Positions 34,155 to 42,911 of a stretch of DNA of 64,000 nt are shown piece after piece. Both the position numbers and the translations under genes were made by a program. The notes under the pieces are model-generated. The model saw only the letters and a list, made by a program, of their open reading frames with translations, was not told the DNA's origin and searched no databases. Origin of the DNA: Peterkaempfera sp044755465 (GTDB lineage: Bacteria; Actinomycetota; Actinomycetes; Streptomycetales; Streptomycetaceae); contig NZ_JBIVRB010000008.1 in NCBI RefSeq assembly GCF_044755465.1, positions 62,001 through 126,000 of the forward strand, in the 5' to 3' direction. Every line of letters begins with the position of its first letter. The first letter of the stretch is position 1.

Positions 34155-34646
34155 TCAGAGGGTGCCTGACCTCTCGATCACGATCTTCTGCGAGGTCTTG
34201 CCGCTCTGCGAGCCCAACGCCTCGACCTTCTTCACCACGTCCATGCCGGAGACGACCTCGCCGAAGACGACGTGCTTGCCGTCCAGCCAGGAGGTGACGG
34301 CGGTGGTGATGAAGAACTGGGAGCCGTTGGTGTTCGGGCCGGCGTTCGCCATGGACAGCAGGCCGGGCTTGTCGTGCTTCAGCTGGAAGTTCTCGTCCGC
34401 GAACTTGGCGCCGTAAATGCTCTTGCCGCCGGTTCCGTTGTGGTTGGTGAAGTCACCGCCTTGCAGCATGAACTGCGGGATGACGCGGTGGAAAGTGGAG
34501 CCCTCGTAGCCGAAGCCGTTCTGGCCGGTGGCCAGCTCACGGAAGTTCCGAGCGGTCTCGGGCACGACATCGTCGAACAGCTTGAAGGTGATGGTGCCGA
34601 GGGGTTCGCCGTTGGCGGAGAGTTCGAAGTAGACCATAGGTTCCAT
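34155..34646 (-). CDS. Peptidyl-prolyl cis-trans isomerase, cyclophilin type
   Basis: This 163-residue single-domain cyclophilin carries the expected active-site motifs in order: FHRVIPQFMLQGGDF (Arg and Gln of the proline-binding site), MANAGPNTNGSQFFIT and WLDGKHVVFGEV. No signal peptide is present, so it acts in the cytoplasm. It is a housekeeping fold-assisting enzyme of normal length. ATG 34646 was chosen; the second Met three codons later is also possible. Not obviously linked to its neighbours. Confidence 0.96.
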   Translation of the reverse strand: MEPMVYFELSANGEPLGTITFKLFDDVVPETARNFRELATGQNGFGYEGSTFHRVIPQFMLQGGDFTNHNGTGGKSIYGAKFADENFQLKHDKPGLLSMANAGPNTNGSQFFITTAVTSWLDGKHVVFGEVVSGMDVVKKVEALGSQSGKTSQKIVIERSGTL

Positions 34647-34743
34647 GATCCAAGCATGGCACGGGAACAGGTTCCGGCGTGACACAGCAGAGCTGGAGGC
34701 GCCGGAAGCCACCCGGCCGACCGGGCACGGGCCGGTCGATGGA

Positions 34744-34779
34744 CCCCGCCTGCCCCGCCTGCCCCGCCTGCCCCACCTG
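34744..34779. repeat. 9-bp tandem repeat, four copies
   Basis: Three exact CCCCGCCTG units and one variant (CCCCACCTG) lie in the gap upstream of the cyclophilin gene. No function is visible. Confidence 0.8.
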
Positions 34780-34896
34780 CACCGCTTGGTCAGCCGGCAG
34801 GTGGGTCCGGGGCGACTGCTTGCTTGATCTCCTCGGCACTGGCAGGCGGGGACCGGCACCACGCGGCGGCGGGTGCCTGGTCGGCGTACCCGCCTG

Positions 34897-35070
34897 TCAG
34901 GAGGTGGTGCAGCCGGGAGGGATGGCGGGGGTGCCGAGGGTCGGCTCGGCGTTGAAGAAGCAGGGGAAGGCGGCCGGGGAGGAGATGGCCGCCTGGGCGG
35001 GGGCGGCCATGGCGGCCAGCCCCAGGAGAGTGGCGGCGATGCCGAGAAGGGCTGCGGTGACGATGCGCAC
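34897..35070 (-). CDS. Small secreted two-cysteine peptide
   Basis: The 57-residue product starts at GTG 35070, with AAGGAG 7 nt upstream. Residues 1-28 form a textbook Sec signal (hydrophobic LLGIAATLLGLAAMAAPAQA with an AQA-A cleavage site). The mature part is only about 29 residues, ISSPAAFPCFFNAEPTLGTP followed by a CTTS end, with two cysteines (37 and 54) able to form one disulfide. No family is recognised. It is a plausible real gene because of the ribosome site and signal peptide. Function unknown. Confidence 0.65.
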   Translation of the reverse strand: MRIVTAALLGIAATLLGLAAMAAPAQAAISSPAAFPCFFNAEPTLGTPAIPPGCTTS

Positions 35071-35602
35071 GTTCGTACTCCTTGACGTCGAGGTGCCCGG
35101 TCGTCCGGATACGGCGAAAGCCATACCCCGACGCGGATCTCTCGGTCCAGGGCTGGGGTGGGTATCACCTGATGGTGTGGTGTGTCGGCGTACCCGTGCC
35201 CAGGCCGGGTGCTCGCGGAGCCGGGCCGGCGAGACCACCGTGGCGCGGAGATTCCCGGCCCTTCCCTCCGCCGAAGCCTGCTGATCGAGTCACGGCCGAG
35301 CGAGGCCGCAGGCGGACGGCGCGGCCGGGACGGGCGCCAGCCGGCAAGAGCCGACGCGGGACGGCTGTACGAGTGTGCTTGCCGTATCCCCGCCCTACGC
35401 AGTTCGTCTGCCACGATGCGCAGTGCGGTGCGGGCCGTGTGCGGCAGGATCAAGCCCTGGCGGTCCATCCACACCCGGGGCACCGTGGCGTCGACGGCAC
35501 CGCAGATCCGGACGGCCGGGACCACGGGCGGACCGGGGAGCGGCCGGGAGACGGTCCCGGGGGCAAGGAGAGGCCGGTCCGGCTCCGGCCTCCCCCGGCG
35601 GT
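35071..35602. other. Gene-free stretch with a possible decayed fragment
   Basis: No complete gene is seen in 532 nt. On the minus strand around 35400-35500 a short open segment (WMDRQGLILPHTARTALRIV) looks protein-like but has no start, ribosome site or recognisable family. It could be a remnant. Confidence 0.4.
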
Positions 35603-36106
35603 TCACTGCGGCGACGGGCTGTGTGGCCGACACGTCTCCTGGTCGTCGATCTCCTGACCGGTCATGACTCCCCGCCATGTCCAGTACTGGTCCTCCGACA
35701 GCTCCTTGGAAGACGCCTCCTTGATCTGCACGGTGTCTCCCGTGCCTTCATGGTCGGCATTCCAGTAATCGATGTCCAGCCGATCGGGAAGGTTTTCCAA
35801 TGGCGCATTGACTTCGTTCTTCGCGAAGCCCCCGGTTGCCCATCCGCGATCCTTCCAGATGGTGACGGCGCCATGCTCTGCGGAGGCGTCACGCGGATTT
35901 TCCGCGCGCCAGTAGGCCGGGGGGTCCGCCTTCGCCGGGTCGGCGTCGCGAACGCTGATGCTCAGCACCCTCTCCTTCGGGCACAGCGGGAGCCTAACGA
36001 CCACTCCACCCCCGGCCACCCGCACTCCGAACGCAGCCGGGGGCGGATCGGAGGGTGCGAAGCACGCCGACGAAGTCGCCGCCAGCACGATCGACATGGC
36101 GACCAT
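35603..36106 (-). CDS. Putative lipoprotein of unknown function
   Basis: The 167-residue product starts at ATG 36106, with GGAGG 6 nt upstream. The short signal MVAMSIVLAATSSAC ends in a lipobox (TSSAC), so the mature protein should be lipid-anchored at Cys15 outside the membrane. The remainder is polar with several Trp/Tyr (APPAYWRAENPRD-like, WKDRGW, IDYWNADHEG, YWTWRG) and one late Cys. I recognise no family. Confidence 0.75.
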   Translation of the reverse strand: MVAMSIVLAATSSACFAPSDPPPAAFGVRVAGGGVVVRLPLCPKERVLSISVRDADPAKADPPAYWRAENPRDASAEHGAVTIWKDRGWATGGFAKNEVNAPLENLPDRLDIDYWNADHEGTGDTVQIKEASSKELSEDQYWTWRGVMTGQEIDDQETCRPHSPSPQ

Positions 36107-36305
36107 CCGCAGCCTCCGCAGGTGTCCGATGAAGGTCTCCTGAGCTCCCTGGCCGACACCGGTCCCGCCCGCCGCGCGTCGCCATCGCCGGCGGTCGGGC
36201 GGATCGTCTGCGGCCGGAGCGGAAAAGGATGGGTATCGAGCCGTCCGTCCTATTGCGTGAATCGGCATTTCATGTCCTGTTCCGGAGGCCGGTACGGTCG
36301 GATTC

Positions 36306-37757
36306 ATGGAATGGAATTTTCAGACGGCCGAAGAACTCGCGACTGCCTTGCGTGCCGGTGAAGTGACCTCGGCGGAACTGACCGACGCGGCAATCGCCCG
36401 TATCGAGCGGGACGACAAGGCGATCAACGCGATCTGCACGCCGGACTTCGACCGTGCGCGGGCCGCCGCCCGCGGTGCCGACCGGGCGCGCGCCCGCGGT
36501 GAGGACCGGCCGCTGCTCGGCATTCCGGTGACGGTCAAGGAGTCCTACGACATCGCCGGGCTGCCCACGACCTGGGGCATGCCGCCATACCGGAACTACA
36601 TGCCGGCCGAGGACGCGGTGCAGGTGTCGCGGCTCAAGGCCGCCGGCGCGGTGGTGCTCGGCAAGACCAATGTGCCCTTGGGGCTGCAAGATCTGCAGAG
36701 CTTCAACGCGATCTACGGCACCACCAACAACCCGTGGGATCACAGTCGCACGCCGGGTGGCTCCTCCGGCGGATCGGCGGCGGCCCTGGCGTCCGGATTC
36801 GGCGCGCTGTCCATCGGCTCCGACATCGCCGGTTCGCTGCGCACCCCCGCGCATTTCTGCGGTGTCTACGCGCACAAGCCGACACTCGGGCTGGCGGCGA
36901 GCCGCGGCATGGTCCCGCCACCCGGGCCGGCCCTGCCGGCCGAACCCGACCTCGCCGTCGTCGGTCCGATGGCGCGCACTGCCCGCGACCTCACGCTCCT
37001 GCTCGACGTCATGGCCGGACCGGACCCGCTGACCCTCGGGGTGGCGCATGACGTGACGCTGCCGCCCGCGCGCCATGAACGGCTCCGCGACTTCCGGGTC
37101 CTGGTCCTCGACGAGCATCCGCTCCTTCCGACCGGGGCCGCAGTGCGGGCGGGCGTGAACCGGGTGGCCGACGCGCTTGCCGACGGGGGCGCCCGCGTCG
37201 AACGGCGCAGTCCGCTGCTGCCCGATCTGACCGAAGCCGCGCTGATCTACACGCAGTTGCTGATTTCGGGCTCCATCGCACGCTTTCCCGTCGAAGCGTA
37301 CGAGCAGTTGCAGACCCGCGCCGCCGGGCTGAGCCGGGACGACCAGAGCCTCGCTGCGGTGCGGCTGCGCGGCATGGTGTTCAGCCACCGCGACTGGATC
37401 GAGGCGAACGGCCGTCGCGAGCTCCACCGCCACGGCTGGCGGCAGTTCTTCGCCGAGTTCGACGCCGTGGTGTGTCCGATCACGCCCACTCCCGCCTTCC
37501 CGCACGACCACCACCCTGATCCGAGGGAACGCCTGATCGACATCGACGGCGTCGGGTACCCGTACTTCGACCAGCTCGTCTGGGCCGGTCTGGCCACCAT
37601 GCCCGGCCTCCCCGCCACCGCCATACCCGCGGGCCGATCCCCCGAGGGTCTGCCGGTGGGAGTGCAGCTCATCGGTCCGATGTTCGAGGACCGTACCCCG
37701 CTACGGCTGGCCGAACTGCTCGAGCGGAGGATCGGCGGCTTCCAGGCACCGAAGTAG
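36306..37757 (+). CDS. Amidase signature family hydrolase
   Basis: This 483-residue enzyme has the complete Ser-cisSer-Lys triad: Lys78 (IPVTVKES), Ser153 (TPGGSSGGSAAA) and nucleophile Ser177 (GSDIAGSLRTP). The family hydrolyses amide bonds of diverse substrates; the exact substrate is not apparent, and no gatBC partner genes are nearby, so it is unlikely to be GatA. It is monocistronic and convergent with the DUF574 methyltransferase. The 224 nt after it contain nothing I can support. Confidence 0.93.
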   Translation: MEWNFQTAEELATALRAGEVTSAELTDAAIARIERDDKAINAICTPDFDRARAAARGADRARARGEDRPLLGIPVTVKESYDIAGLPTTWGMPPYRNYMPAEDAVQVSRLKAAGAVVLGKTNVPLGLQDLQSFNAIYGTTNNPWDHSRTPGGSSGGSAAALASGFGALSIGSDIAGSLRTPAHFCGVYAHKPTLGLAASRGMVPPPGPALPAEPDLAVVGPMARTARDLTLLLDVMAGPDPLTLGVAHDVTLPPARHERLRDFRVLVLDEHPLLPTGAAVRAGVNRVADALADGGARVERRSPLLPDLTEAALIYTQLLISGSIARFPVEAYEQLQTRAAGLSRDDQSLAAVRLRGMVFSHRDWIEANGRRELHRHGWRQFFAEFDAVVCPITPTPAFPHDHHPDPRERLIDIDGVGYPYFDQLVWAGLATMPGLPATAIPAGRSPEGLPVGVQLIGPMFEDRTPLRLAELLERRIGGFQAPK

Positions 37758-37981
37758 GGCCTACCACCGGGTGTCCGTCGAGGACAAGGCCCTCGCGGTG
37801 CCGTACGGCCGCGCGGCCGCCGCCATGAGCGAGTCGTCCACCACCCGATCCGCCGCCGGGAGGCGGGGGTCGGGCCGGGTGCTCGGCGCCGACCCCTCGC
37901 GGGCGGTGTGCGGCGGCCGTCGCCCCGAAGCCGGGGTACCGGAACGGCCGCCGCCGCTCCGGCGACCGCTCCTCGGCGGAC

Positions 37982-38809
37982 CTACCGCTTGACGCCCACC
38001 CCGCCGTACAGGGAGATCACGTCCGAACCCTCCGGCAGCGCGCCGTCCGGCCGCCACCGCGGCGCCTGCACCAGGCCGGGCTCCACCAGCTCCATTCCGT
38101 CGAAGAAGGACTCCACCTCACTCCGGCCGCGCGGCACGAACGGCGCCGTCGCCCTGCTGTAGACGTCCTTCCCCGCCGTCACCGCCTCCTGCGACGCATA
38201 GTCCATCGTGGCGTGCGTCAGGATCAGGGCCGACCCGGGCGGCAGCGGGGCCAGCAGCTTCCGCACGATGTCCCCCGGCTCCTCCTCGTCCCGCAGGAAG
38301 TGCAGGATCGCCACCAGCATCAGCGCCACCGGCTGGTCGAAGTCCAGCAGCTTCCGCGCCTCGGCCGCGATCGCCTCCGGGTCGCGCAGGTCGCCCAGCA
38401 TCACCTGGGTGCGCTGCCCCTCGTCCGCGTGCGCCAGCAGCGCACGGGCGTGGCTCAGCACGATCGGGTCGTTGTCGACGTACAGCACCCGCGCGTCCGG
38501 CGCCACCTCGTGGGCCACCTCATTGGTGTTGCTCTGCGTCGGAATGCCCGTGCCCACGTCGAGGAACTGCCGGACCCCCAACTCACCCACCACGTGCCGG
38601 ACGGCCCGGCCCAGGAACGCCCGGTTCGCCAGCGCCGTGATCCGGGACGCCGGATACGCCCGAATGACGGCCTCCGCCGCCTCGCGGTCCGCCGGGAAGT
38701 TGTCCTTCCCGCCCAGGTAGTAGTCGTACATCCGGGCGGGGTGCGGCACATCGGTACGCAGATCCCCGAGCACCCGCCCCTCCCACTCCCGCCAGTCCTG
38801 CTCGGCCAC
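37982..38809 (-). CDS. SAM-dependent methyltransferase, DUF574 / Methyltransf_19 family
   Basis: The protein of about 275 residues has the signature of this actinomycete family: ARMYDYYLGGKDNFPADREAA near the N terminus, the SAM-binding FLDVGTGIPTQSNTNEVA, VLYVDNDPIVLSHARALL and a C-terminal VISLYGGVGVKR. Substrates are largely unknown, and many copies occur per Streptomyces genome. I start at GTG 38809, which has GGAAGGA 8 nt upstream, rather than the ATG 27 nt earlier. Confidence 0.92.
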   Translation of the reverse strand: MAEQDWREWEGRVLGDLRTDVPHPARMYDYYLGGKDNFPADREAAEAVIRAYPASRITALANRAFLGRAVRHVVGELGVRQFLDVGTGIPTQSNTNEVAHEVAPDARVLYVDNDPIVLSHARALLAHADEGQRTQVMLGDLRDPEAIAAEARKLLDFDQPVALMLVAILHFLRDEEEPGDIVRKLLAPLPPGSALILTHATMDYASQEAVTAGKDVYSRATAPFVPRGRSEVESFFDGMELVEPGLVQAPRWRPDGALPEGSDVISLYGGVGVKR

Positions 38810-38986
38810 GCCAAGTTCCTTCCGTCGCAACCGCATTCCGGTTTCGGCGAGCCTACCCGGCTGGGCCGTCCCCGTGCCGTCGTGATCCCCGTCGTGGGCC
38901 GGGTCCTGACGGCGACTCAGGGACGCGCCGGCGGCCGCCGCCGGCGGACGGGGCAGACCCGCAGGTCAGGCCCTAGAGTGCCCCGC

Positions 38987-39634
38987 ATGGCGATTTCCCA
39001 CGCAGTGCTGTCCTTCGCCCTGGTGGTCGGACTGCTGACGCTCACCCCCGGCCTCGACACCGCCCTGATCCTGCGGACCGCAGCCACCTCCGGCCGCCGC
39101 CGGGCCTGGGGGGTGGTGCTCGGCATCCAGAGCGGCACCCTCCTCTGGGGCACCTTCACCTCGCTCGGCGTCACCGCGCTGCTCACCGCCTCCCGACTCG
39201 GCTACGAGATGCTGCGCTGGGCGGGCGCCTGCTACCTGGTGTGGATGGGCGGCCGGATGCTGCTCGGCAGTCTCCGCCGCAGCCCCGCCGAGCCGGACCC
39301 CGAGCCGGACGGCGACGGCCCGGCCCACCCGGCGGAGGGCTTCGCCGGGGGCCTGCGGCGCGGCCTGCTCACCAATCTGCTCAACCCCAAGGTCGGGGTC
39401 TTCTACGTCGCCGTCCTCCCCCAGTTCATCCCCGCCTCCGCACCCCAACTGCCGATGGGGGTGCTGCTCAGCTGCGTCCATGTGGCCGAGGGGCTGCTCT
39501 GGTCCGCCGTCCTGGTCGGCTTCGCCCGTACGATGCGGGGCTGGCTGCGCCGCCCGGCGGCCCGGCGGCTGCTGGACCGGGTCACGGGGCTGGTCGTGGT
39601 CGGCTTCGGGGTGCGGCTGGCCACCGGCGACTGA
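38987..39634 (+). CDS. LysE/RhtB family amino-acid exporter
   Basis: This 215-residue membrane protein has the family's N-terminal signature (LLTLTPGLDTALILRTA) and several hydrophobic segments around an acidic Pro-rich loop near residues 100-115. LysE-type proteins export amino acids or their derivatives across the cytoplasmic membrane. The substrate cannot be told. It stands alone, followed by a hairpin-rich 220-nt gap before the sigma factor gene. Confidence 0.9.
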   Translation: MAISHAVLSFALVVGLLTLTPGLDTALILRTAATSGRRRAWGVVLGIQSGTLLWGTFTSLGVTALLTASRLGYEMLRWAGACYLVWMGGRMLLGSLRRSPAEPDPEPDGDGPAHPAEGFAGGLRRGLLTNLLNPKVGVFYVAVLPQFIPASAPQLPMGVLLSCVHVAEGLLWSAVLVGFARTMRGWLRRPAARRLLDRVTGLVVVGFGVRLATGD

Positions 39635-39743
39635 CCTGCCGACCGCCCGCACACAGCGGCGGGGACGTCCAGGGCAGCGAAGCCCGGACGACGCCGCCAA
39701 GGCCCCGGCGGGCGTCGCCCATCCGTCGTGATGTGTCCGTCTG

Positions 39744-39820
39744 AGCAGTTCGACAGCGCGGCCCCCGGGAAGGGCGGCGCACCGGCCTCACATTCCGGTG
39801 CGCTGTCTTGTCGAACTGCT
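39744..39820. repeat. Nested inverted repeats upstream of ECF sigma factor
   Basis: An outer 12-bp perfect repeat (AGCAGTTCGACA at 39744-39755; complement at 39809-39820) encloses an inner perfect 9-bp stem (39777-39785 with 39795-39803, 9-nt loop). A third pairing, GACAGCGC (39752-39759) with GCGCTGTC (39800-39807), would compete with the inner stem. It may be the lysE terminator, an operator or a switchable leader. Confidence 0.65.
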
Positions 39821-39854
39821 GAGCGCAGCTGCGACCGAGGGAGCCGTCGGCACC

Positions 39855-40793
39855 ATGACCATCCGATCCGGGCCAGGAGACGGCCACCCCCATCCGGGGC
39901 TGGACGCGATCATGAGCGAGCGGCGTCAGCTGATCAATATCGCCTACCGGTTCCTGGGCTCCCTGGCCGAGGCCGAGGACGCCGTCCAGGAGACCTACGC
40001 CCGCTGGTACGCCATGTCCCCGCAGCAGCAGGGCGCCATCGCATCCCCCGGCGCCTGGCTGACGACGGTCACCAGCCGCATCTGCCTCAACGTGCTCGGC
40101 TCCGCCCGGACCCGGCGGGAGACGTACGTGGGCGACTGGATTCCCGAGCCGCTGCCCGAACGCACGGAGTGGATCAACGGGCGGCCGGGCGGCACCACCG
40201 CCGACCCGGCCGACCGGGTCACCCTGGACGAGTCGGTCGGTATGGCCTTCCTGATCGTGCTCGAATCGATGACCCCGGCCGAACGCGTCGCCTTCGTCCT
40301 CCACGATGTCTTCTGCCACTCCTTCGCCGAAGTGGCCGAGATCGTCGGCCGCACCCCGGCGGCATGCCGCCGGCTGGCCTCGTCGGCCCGGCGCCGCATC
40401 CGGGCCTCGCGGCCTTCCGCGACCCCGGCGGCCCAGCGGGCCCGCATCGTCAGGGACTTCAAGCAGGCATGGGAGGCCCAGGACATCGGCGCCCTCGTCG
40501 GTCTGCTCGACCCCGAGGCCACGGCGACCGCCGACGGCGGCGGCCTCGCCATGACCTTCCCGCACCCCATCGAAGGCGGCGGGCGGATCGCCCACGCCTG
40601 GGTCGAGATCGCCCGCCGGAGGCCCGGCGGCACGGTACTCCTGGAGCGTACGGTCAACGGTCAGCCCGGCCTGGTGGCCCAGCAGGACGGCGTCACCGTG
40701 ACGGTGTTCGCGTTCGACGTCGCGGGCGAGCGGATCAAACGCATCTGGGTGATACGCAACCCCGAGAAACTCCGTCGCTGGACGGCGGGCTGA
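39855..40793 (+). CDS. sigJ-like: ECF sigma factor with C-terminal SnoaL-like domain (SigJ/ECF41 type)
   Basis: The 312-residue protein has sigma-70 region 2 (LINIAYRFLGSLAEAEDAVQE), region 4 (VFCHSFAEVAEIVGRTPAACRRLASSARRRIR) and then a ~115-residue SnoaL-like domain ending RIKRIWVIRNPEKLRRW. ECF41-type factors use this extra domain for self-control in place of a separate anti-sigma factor. The ATG at 39855 has a GAGGGAG about 10 nt upstream. Nested inverted repeats lie just before the gene. No carboxymuconolactone decarboxylase or oxidoreductase target gene, often adjacent for ECF41, is seen here. Confidence 0.92.
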   Translation: MTIRSGPGDGHPHPGLDAIMSERRQLINIAYRFLGSLAEAEDAVQETYARWYAMSPQQQGAIASPGAWLTTVTSRICLNVLGSARTRRETYVGDWIPEPLPERTEWINGRPGGTTADPADRVTLDESVGMAFLIVLESMTPAERVAFVLHDVFCHSFAEVAEIVGRTPAACRRLASSARRRIRASRPSATPAAQRARIVRDFKQAWEAQDIGALVGLLDPEATATADGGGLAMTFPHPIEGGGRIAHAWVEIARRRPGGTVLLERTVNGQPGLVAQQDGVTVTVFAFDVAGERIKRIWVIRNPEKLRRWTAG

Positions 40794-40863
40794 GACGCGT
40801 CTTTGGGGCCGACCCGGCGCGAGGGCCGGTGATGCGCTTCACACCGTCCGCAGGGGTGGGCCG

Positions 40864-42414
40864 TCACGCGTAGTTGCGCAGCTCAGGCCACATCTCGCCC
40901 CAGGGGCGGCGGGGGTCGGTGCAGACGTAGACGTGGCCGCCCCACTCGATGTTGTGCACGCCGTAGGGGTTGGCGAGGGTGGCGGCCACGCGGACCTGCC
41001 CGAAGTACCGGCGCAGGTAGGCGTCGTAGTCTGGGGCGTAGTCGGGGCCGGGGGCGATGGCCACCACGGTCGTGGCGTGCGGGTTGCCGGGGCCCCACCA
41101 CCAGTCGGAGTTCTGGGCGCCCGCGACGGTGGGCAGCCCGGCGCTGCGGCCCAGTTCGTTGATGGCGCCGGCCTCGCCGTAGTCCGCCGCGAAGATCACC
41201 GCGTTCGCGCGCTGCTCGGGCGGGAGCTCGGTCCACACCTGCCGCACGGTGCCGACCAGTTGGGGCCAGCCCAGGGTCTCCCCCGATGTCGCGCTGATGC
41301 CGTACGTCCAGGCCACGTCGGAGGGCGGCAGCACCGGCAGCACGATCACGGCGGACACCGTGGCCGAGACGGTGGTCGCGATCGCCAGGGTGCGCAGCTG
41401 GTCCGGACGGGAGTGCAGCCACCCGTCGAGTGCCACCGCCCCGGCCGCCAGCAGGCACACGTACAGTCCGCCCAGGTAGTACACCTGCGCTCCGGTCGTC
41501 ACAGCGAACAGCACGAACAGCACCGCGTACGCGATCACCAGGCACCGCCACAGCGGCCGGCCGGACCGCCGCAGGAACCGCAGGCCCGCCACCCAGAGCA
41601 CCGCCATGGCCAGGCAGGCCATGCCGAGCTGCCCCGCGACCCAGGTGAGGATGTTCCCCGGGCCTCCGTGCTCCGCGTTCAGCGCCCGCGTCATCGGGAA
41701 CATCGCCCAGCCGTGCCGCGCCTGCCACCACAGGTCGGGCAGCATGAGCAGCACGGCGATCGCGGCACCCGCGAGGAGTCGGCGGTCGGCCACGGTCCGG
41801 CGGGCCGGGCCGAGCAGCGCGGCGGCCAGCAGGACGGTCCCGAAGATCGCCGCGAGGTGGTTGAACTCCGCGCCGATGCCGACCAGTGCTCCCACGGCGA
41901 GCCACCACCGCGTGTCGCCGGTGCGGCCGATCCGGACGACCACGAACGCGATCGCCGCCCACGCCAGCACCTCGTACGGCGTCGTGTTGGCGACGTGCCC
42001 GCTGCCCAGCACCACGGGCATGGTGCCGGTCGCGACCGCCGCGAGCAGCTGGGACCGCCGCGCGCCGCCGAACTCCCGCGCGGTCAGCGCGCCCACGACC
42101 ACCGTGCCCGCGGCGGCCAGCGCGGCCCAGAGCCGCAGGCCCGCCGCCGAGACCCCGAACAGGGACAGCGAGACCCGGGCCAGCAGCGGTGCCAGCGCCG
42201 GCTGGTCCACATAGCTCGCCTGGAGGTGCCGGGCCGAGTCGAGGAAGTACAGCTCGTCGCGGTGGAAGCCGTAGCGAAGGGACAGCGCCATCAGCACGGC
42301 GAAGACCACCCCCGCGACGGCGAACACCCGCCGGTCCAGCGGTGCGATCCGCCCGCCGTCCTCCCCCACCTCGTCCGCACGCTCCACGTCGGCCACGTTC
42401 GCCGCGTCCGCCAT
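40864..42414 (-). CDS. GT39/PMT-family membrane glycosyltransferase-like protein
   Basis: This 516-residue polytopic membrane protein has a GFHRDELYFLDSARHLQ segment, with the acidic pair in the first extracytoplasmic loop as in ArnT/PMT_2 glycosyltransferases, followed by about ten hydrophobic segments and a soluble C-terminal domain (IFAADYGEAGAINELG, NSDWWWGPGNPH). Such enzymes transfer sugars from polyprenyl-phosphate donors to protein or glycolipid outside the membrane; acceptor unknown. The ATG at 42414 starts a cytoplasmic acidic tail. It is divergent from the MfnB operon. Confidence 0.88.
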   Translation of the reverse strand: MADAANVADVERADEVGEDGGRIAPLDRRVFAVAGVVFAVLMALSLRYGFHRDELYFLDSARHLQASYVDQPALAPLLARVSLSLFGVSAAGLRLWAALAAAGTVVVGALTAREFGGARRSQLLAAVATGTMPVVLGSGHVANTTPYEVLAWAAIAFVVVRIGRTGDTRWWLAVGALVGIGAEFNHLAAIFGTVLLAAALLGPARRTVADRRLLAGAAIAVLLMLPDLWWQARHGWAMFPMTRALNAEHGGPGNILTWVAGQLGMACLAMAVLWVAGLRFLRRSGRPLWRCLVIAYAVLFVLFAVTTGAQVYYLGGLYVCLLAAGAVALDGWLHSRPDQLRTLAIATTVSATVSAVIVLPVLPPSDVAWTYGISATSGETLGWPQLVGTVRQVWTELPPEQRANAVIFAADYGEAGAINELGRSAGLPTVAGAQNSDWWWGPGNPHATTVVAIAPGPDYAPDYDAYLRRYFGQVRVAATLANPYGVHNIEWGGHVYVCTDPRRPWGEMWPELRNYA

Positions 42415-42911
42415 CCCCGTACCCCCGGTCCTCGGCCCCTCGGACCCCCGGTCGCGTCGTCCGCGCGGCCAGGGCGGCCCGGCGCGCACGGCTCCCGGGC
42501 CGCTCGTACCCTACGCGCCCGGTCCACGCGCGGCGAAGCGCCCCCGGTCAGCGCTTCCGGACGCGGCGGGCGGGCGGCTCGTGGCGGACCGGGTGGGCCT
42601 GCCGCCCGTGGCGGTGCGGGGCCCCGTGCCGCTCGGGGGCGGTGGCTTGGGCGGAGACCTGTTGTCACTGACGGCTCGTCAGGATCGGTTGCCACTCGGC
42701 CCGGTCGGCCATGGGCACCTGCATGCGGCTGGTCCGAACCGGCGCGGACGGCGCATTAGGGGGCGGACGCGCCGGGGCAACGACCCGTTCGGACTCTGCG
42801 CGCCCTACCGATGGCCATGGGCCGCAGCAATGATGAGCAGACCGCAGGTGATCCAGGCGACTCCGCACACCTGCCCCTTGGCAGGTGGACATGCGGTGGA
42901 AGGAGCCCACA
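42415..42911. other. Divergent control region between GT39-like gene and MfnB operon
   Basis: No credible gene is seen in about 500 nt. It contains the third copy of the 15-bp palindrome (42667-42681) directly after TTGTCA, a good -35 hexamer for the plus-strand operon. Confidence 0.5.
42667..42681. promoter_or_regulatory. 15-bp palindrome CTGACG-GCT-CGTCAG, putative operator
   Basis: This is the same palindrome as 18728-18742 and 24443-24457. It abuts TTGTCA at 42661-42666, so a bound repressor would sit between -35 and -10 of a promoter reading toward the MfnB operon (inference). Confidence 0.55.

Noticed and set aside
34155..35678. 507-codon frame ending in cyclophilin, read as a fusion protein
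   Set aside because: Only the last 163 codons look like protein; the upstream part overlaps the small secreted peptide gene and has biased, repetitive composition.
36306..37757. Amidase as GatA of the Glu-tRNA amidotransferase
   Set aside because: No gatB or gatC is adjacent, and the surroundings are unrelated accessory genes.
38904..38918. Fourth copy of the CTGACG-N3-CGTCAG palindrome upstream of lysE
   Set aside because: The right half reads ACTCAG, so symmetry is broken at two positions; not counted.
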